From positions 1 through 6,249 of the forward strand of contig JAQWDG010000110.1 in NCBI GenBank assembly GCA_028705545.1: a stretch of 6,249 nucleotides of DNA, in the 5' to 3' direction. Under the pieces are notes generated by a model, which had not been told where the DNA came from, searched no databases, and saw only the letters and a program-made list of their open reading frames with translations. Within the stretch, counting starts at the first letter, position 1, and every line of letters starts with the position of its first letter. Below are positions 1 to 4,648 of the stretch, one piece after another. A program made the position numbers and the translations under genes. Source of the DNA: Methanoregula sp. (GTDB taxonomy: Archaea; Halobacteriota; Methanomicrobia; Methanomicrobiales; Methanospirillaceae).

Positions 1-365
1 TCATCGACTCCCTATAATTTTTCAGAAAATAGATCTCTTTTTTCCAGCAACGAATTATTCCTTCGGGAAGATCTTTCGTACTTCTAAAGATTATTGCAGT
101 AAAACCGTATGCGAGAAGCAGGAGTCGTGACCGGAAGTTCGATGCTAAAACGCTCAATTTTTTTCTAGATTTTCAAACGAAAAGTGATTTGAAATTATTT
201 GTCACGCAGCATAAATAAATATTTTCCTGAATCCCATTCATCAAAAAAATGATGAGAAACACTGATCGCGCAGAAAATTTACTAAAAATTTTTCCAGATC
301 TTTCGATCAATATCACCCAGACTTCCTTCTGTGTGGACTTCCCCTGAGCTGTACAGAACAACGCG
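1..365. other. AT-rich intergenic stretch without a convincing gene
   Basis: This stretch is clearly more AT-rich than the rest of the window. A minus-strand frame is open from 162 down to a TGA at 1-3 and reads somewhat protein-like near its end (…STKDLPEGIIRCWKK…), but it has no ATG and is preceded by an in-frame TAG at 163-165. A plus-strand frame from 18 to a TAA near 215 is also open without a usable ATG. Either could be a gene remnant, but with both strands open over the same AT-rich bases I do not call a gene. An A/T-rich patch at about 277-292 could be a promoter for transcription into the repeat arm that begins at 366; this is a weak guess. Confidence 0.4.
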
Positions 366-402
366 AGCCGGTCCGCGGAGCATGTGCGAGTGCGCCGCAG
401 GT

Positions 403-415
403 GCACGAAGCGTGC
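403..415 (+). other. Conserved short hairpin in left arm
   Basis: GCACG-AAG-CGTGC forms a perfect five-pair stem. The copy in the right arm at 3540-3552 keeps the stem and changes only the loop (AAG to AAA on the matching strand), as expected if pairing matters. Confidence 0.5.
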
Positions 416-454
416 GGAGCGGGGCGGCGATTCTCCCCCAGCGGTTCACGGGAT

Positions 455-521
455 ATGAAGACGCTCGGTCATGTTCACTCGTCCTCGCTGATGCTCCGGC
501 TCGCTTCACATCACCTCGCTG
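455..521 (+). repeat. 67-base identical core, left copy
   Basis: This segment is identical base for base to the minus strand of 3500-3434, while the sequence on both sides has diverged. It begins ATGAAGACGCTCGG and ends CACCTCGCTG. The motif ATGAAGACGC recurs 90 bases later at about 545 in the left arm, with a variant ATGAGGACGC at the matching place in the right arm. Confidence 0.9.
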
Positions 522-784
522 CTTTTCTTCAGTTGATCGGGCAGATGAAGACGCACCCCCTTGCTCGCAGGCTCGCGGCGGGGCTTGCTGTCCGGCCCGC
601 TCCTCACATACCGCTCCCGCGGAATGTTCGTTGCTGCTGATGCGAAAACGAAGACGTTCAGTGACTCACTCGCACGACGCATCAGGGGCTCGGACTCGAC
701 ACTGATGCGTCTCGTTACCTTCGCACCCTGAAGCGGTGCTCGTTCGGGCCACTGCGGCCACGACCCGCCTCCCGCTTCGCTCCT

Positions 785-805
785 CCCGCCCTTGAAAGGG
801 ACGGG
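785..805 (+). other. Hairpin with compensatory change, left copy
   Basis: CCCG-CCCTT-GA-AAGGG-A-CGGG folds into a stem with one bulged A, immediately before CAGTCATT. In the right arm the matching stem (3151-3170, minus strand) has CCCT…AGGG where this one has CCCG…CGGG, so both sides of one pair changed together. Confidence 0.55.
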
Positions 806-866
806 CAGTCATTAGGATAACCACGGGATAAGGTTTCCGGGTGGGGGTGGGAGGATGCGAGCCGGA

Positions 867-887
867 ACACGGCGACCATCGCCGTGT
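867..887 (+). other. Perfect 9-bp hairpin in inner left arm
   Basis: ACACGGCGA-CCA-TCGCCGTGT is a perfect nine-pair stem with a three-base loop, followed by CGGGCGGGCC at about 898-907. The same CGGGCGGGYC motif follows the hairpins of the right arm when those are read on the minus strand, so this corresponds to the first inner hairpin unit. A less regular counterpart, ACGGGACC…GGGCCCGT, lies at about 979-1001. Confidence 0.55.
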
Positions 888-1030
888 CGCGTGAGCATCG
901 GGCGGGCCCAGGAAGATCAGGATATCTCAACAGGACAGCCACCGGGTAGCGGTCCGGGCGGGAAGAAGGCGAGCCGGATACGGGACCGCCGGGCGGGCCC
1001 GTCGCGTGAGCCTTCGGGGTGGGCCAACCT

Positions 1031-1248
1031 TTGCCAAGAAAGATAATGCCAGGAGTCGATATTGTACCAACCCAGGCAGGGCTCGTGATTGGCCTCATGG
1101 TGTCCCTGTCCGGGCCACCGTTTTTACCGGAGCAAAAGAATTCTTTTCTTTGTCCTGTGCAGCCACCAGATCAGACTTTTCCACATCCCAAAAATGGTTG
1201 ATCGTTTTTTCCGGTACTCCCGGAGTTCCCGCAAGCTGAGCACAGGAT
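1031..1248. other. Gene-free stretch downstream of the ArdC-like operon
   Basis: Several short open frames cross this stretch, but none has a convincing start, ribosome binding site or recognisable protein. It holds a perfect 14-base palindrome, AAAAGAATTCTTTT, at 1134-1147. This ends in T runs on both strands and, with the T run on the minus strand at 1191-1195, could contribute to ending transcription of the operon. It also holds a 15-base exact copy (1089-1103) of the sequence around the first gene's start at 2791-2805. Confidence 0.4.
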
Positions 1249-1515
1249 CTACTCCGTCCGGATCCCGCTCGGCAGCGGATCGCAGTGCCACGCGATCATA
1301 TCAAGCCGGTGCCGTTCTGCGATCAGGTTGTCGAGCCCCTCCCATGCAGCCTTGTCTGTCCATGACTTGATGATCTCATCATGTCTCAAGCGGAGGTCCT
1401 GCGCATCGGCTTGCAGCATGAATGCCCGGCGCTCCATTGCAGGGATCGCAATCTCGATGCGTTCGAGTTCTTCAAGCACTTTGATCGGCATGGCGTCGTA
1501 AATGGTCGGGGTCAT
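1249..1515 (-). CDS. Hypothetical helical protein, 88 aa, last gene of the ArdC-like operon
   Basis: I do not recognise a family. The protein is rich in Glu, Arg, Leu and Ala. Residues about 9-70 look almost wholly helical, with spaced hydrophobic residues that would suit a coiled coil or helical hairpin. It has no signal peptide or membrane segment, and a Cys/Pro-containing tail (…CDPLPSG…). The ATG overlaps the stop of the ArdC-like gene as ATGA (1512-1515). A strong Shine-Dalgarno-like GGAGGGGTG lies just upstream inside that gene, so it is almost certainly translated and coupled to it. The context suggests a small accessory or partner protein of the ArdC-like protein; this is inference from position only. 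Confidence 0.75.
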   Translation of the reverse strand: MTPTIYDAMPIKVLEELERIEIAIPAMERRAFMLQADAQDLRLRHDEIIKSWTDKAAWEGLDNLIAERHRLDMIAWHCDPLPSGIRTE

Positions 1516-2423
1516 GCTGCCACCCCTCCCGCCATTTCTGTTCCTGCAGCGCTGGCAGGGTCCGGGGCCGAAGCCCCGATCATAAAGTCCGCTGCCTTCT
1601 CTGCCCTGCCTGCGGCATACATCACAAGATCCGCATCGGCCTTAATCGCCGTCGCCCAGTTCTGGAGGTAGGCGGCCTGATTCTGAATGATCGCCGTTGA
1701 ATCAATCCCGGTGAGTGCGGCCAGGTATGCACTCCCGATCTCGGCTACCAGTTCCTCGCGCCCGTAGGTGTCGGACCCGAAGCAGACCGGATCGGTCCGC
1801 TTGAACCGGTCGAGCCGGGGCCCGGTGGAGTGAACGCACTCATGAAACATCGTCGCATAATAGTGCTCGGAAGTCCTGAACTGGCCGATCTCCGGGCAGG
1901 TGATAATATCCATCTGCGGGGAGTATGCGGCTCGGCTTCCTCCTGCGATCCTTATCGACTCCCGGCCCGTGTAGTCCTGAATGATTGTATCGCATCCGAG
2001 AAGGTGCGGGTTCTCTTTCTGGTCCGGGATCTTGTAGCCCTTCTCCTTGTAATCGGTTTGGGCGATGTTGAAAACAACGAAGGCTTTCAGGAAACGGATC
2101 TGTTTCCTGCGCTCGGTCTCCTCGCCGTTCTCGTCCCTTTCCGTGTCGGTCTTCACGGTCCGGCCTGCGTAGATAATCCCGGTGCCGTGCTCACCAAACT
2201 GGACCTGTAGCCCTGCTGCGAGATACTGGCGGTAGGTTGCCCAAAAGGGGAGAGGATAGGGACTGAGCCCGAGGATCAGCCGGTTCAGCCCGGTATATGC
2301 CCTGCCGCTGAAGAGGTTGCGCGGCCCGTTCTCGGTCCACGGCTTCAGCCAGGGGATCTTTCCTTCCGCGAGAGATTTTATGATCCTCTCGTTTATTTGC
2401 GCCTTTACGTCAGCGGCCTTCAT
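1512..2423 (-). CDS. ArdC-like antirestriction protein: ssDNA-binding domain plus zincin metallopeptidase domain
   Basis: The 303-aa protein has the two-domain plan of ArdC. An N-terminal ssDNA-binding domain covers about residues 1-125 (…GKIPWLKPW…GRAYTGLNRL…GTGIIYAGRTV…). A C-terminal zinc-metallopeptidase-like domain follows, with GGSRAAYSPQMD at 161-172, the zinc site HECVH at 194-198, and EELVAEIG at 223-230, which should supply the third ligand. Family members shield incoming plasmid or phage DNA from restriction, and some are fused to relaxases or primases; the real target here is unknown. I chose the ATG at 2423 over one 16 codons upstream. It overlaps the preceding stop as ATGA, has AGGGG seven bases upstream, and starts the protein right at the conserved domain. 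Ala/Gly-rich residues 284-303 look like a disordered tail. The zincin motif is intact, so this is not an obvious pseudogene. Confidence 0.92.
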   Translation of the reverse strand: MKAADVKAQINERIIKSLAEGKIPWLKPWTENGPRNLFSGRAYTGLNRLILGLSPYPLPFWATYRQYLAAGLQVQFGEHGTGIIYAGRTVKTDTERDENGEETERRKQIRFLKAFVVFNIAQTDYKEKGYKIPDQKENPHLLGCDTIIQDYTGRESIRIAGGSRAAYSPQMDIITCPEIGQFRTSEHYYATMFHECVHSTGPRLDRFKRTDPVCFGSDTYGREELVAEIGSAYLAALTGIDSTAIIQNQAAYLQNWATAIKADADLVMYAAGRAEKAADFMIGASAPDPASAAGTEMAGGVAA

Positions 2424-2800
2424 GCTGTCGCCCCTGCCGGCTGGTTTGTGGTCATGGGCTGCACGGTGCACATGGTTGAGACGTTTGCATATTTCCGCTC
2501 GCCCTTGAGCATCCCCTTTACCTGTGCGAGAGGGGAGACATACTGCACATCGTTGATGGAGATCATCACGGCTTTACCGGACCGGGTGATCCATGCCTTC
2601 CCGACCGGGGCCGCGTCCGCGTTCTTCATAACATCGGATATGTCATAGACTGCCGCAGGCCAGTGCTGTTCAAGTTTGTGTACTTCACTGGTGGGAATGA
2701 CTGCCTGCATTGTCTTGACATCGATACGGACCGAGCTCTGATAGAGGCGGGCTGCCCCTATGTGCTCGAACTTCACATCTGTTTTTGTTGTTGGCCTCAT
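2420..2800 (-). CDS. Hypothetical protein, first gene of the ArdC-like operon
   Basis: The protein is about 126 aa and I do not recognise its family. It appears soluble and mixed alpha/beta, with a central segment (…PVGKAWITRSGKAVMISIND…) that looks like a beta-rich fold and a Thr/Gln/Pro-rich tail. No catalytic motif, signal peptide or membrane segment is visible. Two ATGs are possible, at 2815 and 2800. I prefer 2800, because GGTGA lies at good spacing before it, while nothing resembling a ribosome binding site precedes 2815. Its TGA overlaps the ATG of the ArdC-like gene, so it heads a translationally coupled operon. Possible roles, by context only, are regulation of the operon or work with the ArdC-like protein. 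Confidence 0.75.
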   Translation of the reverse strand: MRPTTKTDVKFEHIGAARLYQSSVRIDVKTMQAVIPTSEVHKLEQHWPAAVYDISDVMKNADAAPVGKAWITRSGKAVMISINDVQYVSPLAQVKGMLKGERKYANVSTMCTVQPMTTNQPAGATA

Positions 2801-2833
2801 GGTGTTTTTCACCATACATCTATCGACGTTAGA

Positions 2834-2844
2834 GCATATAGTAC
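2834..2844 (-). promoter_or_regulatory. Probable TATA box of the ArdC-like operon
   Basis: On the minus strand this reads GTACTATATGC. Its centre is about 25 bases before 2813-2815, so transcription would start close to the upstream ATG and give a very short leader holding the GGTGA site used by the ATG at 2800. No factor-B element is obvious. Confidence 0.45.
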
Positions 2845-2888
2845 ATCGGCGTGCGCAGGGTGAAAGTAAAAGCGGTGCGTTGTCCGAT

Positions 2889-2935
2889 TTGCGAAATAAG
2901 GCAATTGCGCAGAATTAAATTTTTATTTTTCGCAA
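2889..2935. promoter_or_regulatory. Interrupted inverted repeat upstream of the ArdC-like operon
   Basis: TTGCGAAATAA at 2889-2899 is matched by TTATTTTTCGCAA at 2923-2935, identical apart from two extra Ts. The palindrome GCAATTGC lies between them at 2901-2908. The block sits some 50-100 bases upstream of the probable TATA box and touches the inner end of the right repeat arm. It may be an operator or the boundary of the arm; no binding protein can be named. Confidence 0.3.
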
Positions 2936-2947
2936 GGCCCGCCCAGG

Positions 2948-2994
2948 CACACAGCGCGACAGGCCGCTGATGCGTCCCGTAACCGCGCCGTGTG
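2948..2994 (-). other. Hairpin unit with conserved loop, inner copy
   Basis: CACACAGCGCG and CGCGCCGTGTG pair over 11 positions with one mismatch. They enclose a loop containing CCGCTGATGCGTCC and GTAACCG. The loop is almost identical to that of the unit at 3056-3103, while the stem sequence differs but still pairs. Confidence 0.6.
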
Positions 2995-3055
2995 GCCATG
3001 ACCCGCCCTCTTTAGTTTCCTGTTGGTACGCGATCGCTTCGGTTGGACCCGCCCG

Positions 3056-3103
3056 ACAAAGCGAGCGACCGTCCGCTGATGCGTCCGGTAACCGTCGCTT
3101 TGT
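3056..3103 (-). other. Hairpin unit with conserved loop, outer copy
   Basis: ACAAAGCGA (3056-3064) pairs perfectly with TCGCTTTGT (3095-3103). The enclosed loop contains CCGCTGATGCGTCC and GTAACCG, as in the unit 108 bases away. Inside the loop ACCG and CGGT can form a second short stem. Changed stems with a kept loop argue for selection on the folded form. Confidence 0.6.
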
Positions 3104-3150
3104 CCTCCCGCCCGGCCCTGAAACCTCCTCCGTTCCTATCGCAATGACTG

Positions 3151-3170
3151 CCCTCCTTTTCAAGGGAGGG
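3151..3170 (-). other. Hairpin with compensatory change, right copy
   Basis: On the minus strand CCCTCC…GGAGGG pairs around a TTGAAAA-type centre, directly before CAGTCATT. It matches the hairpin at 785-805, with a T-A pair replacing G-C in the outer stem. Confidence 0.55.
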
Positions 3171-3433
3171 AGGAGCGAAGCGGGAGAAAGGTCCGGGGCC
3201 CAGCGGCCCGAGCGAGCACCGCGACAGGGGCGCGAAGGTAAGGAGCCGCATCAGCGGCGAGTCCGAGCCCCCTGTGCGTCGTGCGAGCGAGTCACTGAGC
3301 GTCTGCGTTTTCGCATCAACAGCGACGAACACGATGCGGAGCATGGTGTGAGGAGCGGGCCGGGGCAGCCGCTGGCGCCGGAGCAGCGCGACAAGCCAGG
3401 GGCGTCCTCATCCCAGCAATCAACCGAAAGAAA

Positions 3434-3500
3434 CAGCGAGGTGATGTGAAGCGAGCCGGAGCATCAGCGAGGACGAGTGAACATGACCGAGCGTCTTCAT
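3434..3500 (-). repeat. 67-base identical core, right copy
   Basis: This is the exact reverse complement of 455-521. It is the longest perfectly conserved stretch shared by the two arms. Confidence 0.9.
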
Positions 3501-3600
3501 GTCCCGTAAACCAATAGGGGAGGATCGCCGCCCCACTCAGCACGTTTCGTGCACCTGCGGCGCACTCGCATGTGCTTCGCGGACCGGCTTGTGTTACAAT

Positions 3601-3945
3601 TCAGAGCAGCTTGGAATCTTTTCCTTTGCCGGTCGTTAACATCTTGACAACCATCACCCGGAACACCGCGTTGCTCTCATTTATCCAAGTATGTGCAATC
3701 ATGGCGGGACTCTCAACAATGGAATCCTTACTGACACTTTGCCGTTCGTCACCGATTTCGACAATTCCGGTTCCTTCGAGTACATAGAAGAAAACATTAA
3801 CGGGCGTGATATGTTTCTTGAGTGATTCACCGGGTTTGAGGGTAATGACAACCGCAGCGGTATCCGGGGATTCGAAAATCTTGCGAACATCAACGTTGTG
3901 CGGATTCTTGATCGATGCTATTTTTGCAACTTCAGTAATCTTCAT
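3601..3945 (-). CDS. Small cupin-domain protein
   Basis: This 114-aa single-domain cupin is last in the trmB-like operon. The first cupin motif is at about 38-58 (KPGESLKKHITP…FFYVLEGTG) and the second at about 72-89 (…VESPAMIAHTWIN). H45, H85 and N89 are kept, but the usual second His of motif 1 is T47 and the usual Glu position is a hydrophobic V51. Only two of the usual four metal ligands therefore remain, so metal binding and catalysis are doubtful; a ligand-binding or regulatory role is possible. GGTGA lies seven bases before the ATG, overlapping the end of the upstream reductase-like gene, which stops two bases away. The two are surely co-expressed, so the cupin may assist or tune that protein (inference). 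Confidence 0.88.
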   Translation of the reverse strand: MKITEVAKIASIKNPHNVDVRKIFESPDTAAVVITLKPGESLKKHITPVNVFFYVLEGTGIVEIGDERQSVSKDSIVESPAMIAHTWINESNAVFRVMVVKMLTTGKGKDSKLL

Positions 3946-3947
3946 TC

Positions 3948-4637
3948 TTATTTCACCTTTTCAAGAGGAATGTATGGAATCAAAGAAAGTAATTCCGATT
4001 TCAACAAATCGATACCAATGCGTTCCATGAACCAGGCTGTCCGCTCGTGCGGTTTTGCATGACTCAGGTAATACCGGGAAAGCCGCTCCGCACAATCCAC
4101 CACTTCGCCAGCGGTGAGATCCCGCGCAATGAGATCGCCGAACCGGGGCCGGGTACCGGCGTTTCCCCCGAAAAAGACGGTCCAGCCGGTCGGGGTTCCC
4201 ACGATCCCGATATCCCGCGTATGGCTTTCACTGCAACAGCGCGGGCATCCGGATACACCGATCTTAATCTTTGCCGGAAACGTCCGATCCTTGAACTTTT
4301 CATCTATTGCGCGGGCAAGCCCGATCGAGTCCTGTTTCCCGTACTTGCACCAGTCAGTGCCAAGGCATGCCTGGACAAACTTGACGCAGGGTGCACTCTC
4401 GGGTTTTGCAAGCGGGCCCAAATCATTGATGATGTTCTGCACAGATTCCGGCTCAAGGCCCGCGAACAGAATTCGCTGTCCCGAGGTAATCTTCAGAACC
4501 GGTACATTGTACTTTCTTCCGACTCTGGCAATAGTTTCCAGTTGATCGGGTGTAATAATACCAGCAGGTATCCGGGTAGTGACCGCATAGGTTTTGCCGT
4601 CCCGCTGGAGAATTGCTCCTTCTGTGGATTTTGTCAT
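3948..4637 (-). CDS. Siroheme/4Fe-4S sulfite or nitrite reductase-like protein (small, single-repeat type)
   Basis: The protein is about 229 aa. A ferredoxin-like half covers about residues 8-75 (…YAVTTRIPAGIITPDQLETIARVGRKY…), followed by the siroheme-4Fe-4S domain. The cluster/siroheme signature is complete: C91-x5-C97 (CLGTDWC) and C131-x3-C135 (CPRCC), with the flanking VSGCP, SESHTRDIG and FFGGNAG segments. The length is about half that of assimilatory reductases, matching the small dissimilatory-sulfite-reductase-like proteins known from methanogens. It probably carries out multi-electron reduction of sulfite, nitrite or a similar substrate in the cytoplasm, though the donor and true substrate are unknown. 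The start could be GTG at 4646. I prefer the ATG at 4637 because GTGAGGAG lies just before it, though spacing is short. It follows the trmB-like gene by 11 bases. Confidence 0.92.
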   Translation of the reverse strand: MTKSTEGAILQRDGKTYAVTTRIPAGIITPDQLETIARVGRKYNVPVLKITSGQRILFAGLEPESVQNIINDLGPLAKPESAPCVKFVQACLGTDWCKYGKQDSIGLARAIDEKFKDRTFPAKIKIGVSGCPRCCSESHTRDIGIVGTPTGWTVFFGGNAGTRPRFGDLIARDLTAGEVVDCAERLSRYYLSHAKPHERTAWFMERIGIDLLKSELLSLIPYIPLEKVK

Positions 4638-4648
4638 ACTCCTCACGA

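Larger units (their letters stand above)
366..1030 (+). repeat. Left arm of long imperfect inverted repeat (structured, noncoding)
   Basis: This arm aligns with the reverse complement of 2930-3589. By eye the outer part (366-550) is roughly 85-90% identical, including a perfect 67-base run at 455-521. Similarity is patchy at 550-640, good again at 640-820 (through the GGGCAGTCATT motif), and weak but recognisable to about 1030. Conserved hairpins include GCACG-AAG-CGTGC at 403-415 and a CCCG…CGGG stem at 785-805. The open frame at 331-705 is probably not a gene, because the alignment with the other arm contains single-base indels just after the identical core. The inner part carries two units about 112 bases apart, each starting GCGAGCCGGA (857 and 969), with GTCGCGTGAG further on. 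Confidence 0.85.
366..3589. mobile_element. Candidate cassette bounded by long inverted repeats, carrying an ArdC-like operon
   Basis: Two diverged copies of one GC-rich noncoding sequence lie in inverted orientation at about 366-1030 and 2930-3589, facing inwards. The three-gene minus-strand ArdC-like operon (1249-2800) lies between them. ArdC-family antirestriction proteins are typical cargo of plasmids, conjugative elements and phages, so the content fits acquired DNA. Against a classical transposon: no transposase or recombinase is present, I see no target-site duplication outside 366 and 3589, and the arms are much longer and more structured than insertion-sequence ends. It could instead be an inserted gene group that lies by chance between two members of a dispersed repeat family. 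Confidence 0.3.
2930..3589 (-). repeat. Right arm of long imperfect inverted repeat (structured, noncoding)
   Basis: Read on the minus strand from 3589, this copies the left arm from 366 inwards. It has the shared opening AGCCGGTCCGCG, the conserved hairpin at 3540-3552, the identical 67-base core at 3434-3500, a conserved block ending GGGCAGTCATT at about 3143, and two inner hairpin units at 3056-3103 and 2948-2994. The outer edge lies only 11 bases after the stop of the cupin gene. The arm is therefore on the same strand as, and directly downstream of, the trmB-like operon, and could be transcribed as its 3' tail. The open frames inside it are not conserved in frame with the left arm, so I treat it as noncoding. 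Confidence 0.85.

Noticed and set aside
331..705. 124-aa open frame in the left arm, with a related 75-aa frame in the right arm (3316-3543, minus)
   Set aside because: The shared peptide comes only from the identical DNA core. Single-base indels break frame agreement right after it, the composition is unusual (Cys/Arg/Ser-rich), and no ribosome binding site is seen.
857..1010. CRISPR-like repeats
   Set aside because: Only two imperfect units are present, with internal stems and no repeated spacer pattern; they fit the structured repeat arm instead.
715..1098. 127-aa minus-strand open frame starting MRPITSPAW
   Set aside because: It runs through the hairpin-rich repeat with a Pro/Gly/Arg-rich low-information sequence. 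Only its start matches another gene start, over 15 bases.
1830..2210. 126-aa plus-strand open frame inside the ArdC-like gene
   Set aside because: It is a shadow of the zincin domain region and has no ribosome binding site or family resemblance.
350..3605. Target-site duplication flanking the inverted repeats
   Set aside because: The sequences just outside 366 and 3589 (…GAACAACGCG and GTGTTACAAT…) show no direct repeat of useful length.
4637..4646. GTG at 4646 as start of the siroheme protein
   Set aside because: No Shine-Dalgarno site precedes it, and the GTG itself lies inside the GTGAGGAG that precedes the ATG at 4637. It remains possible but is the weaker choice.
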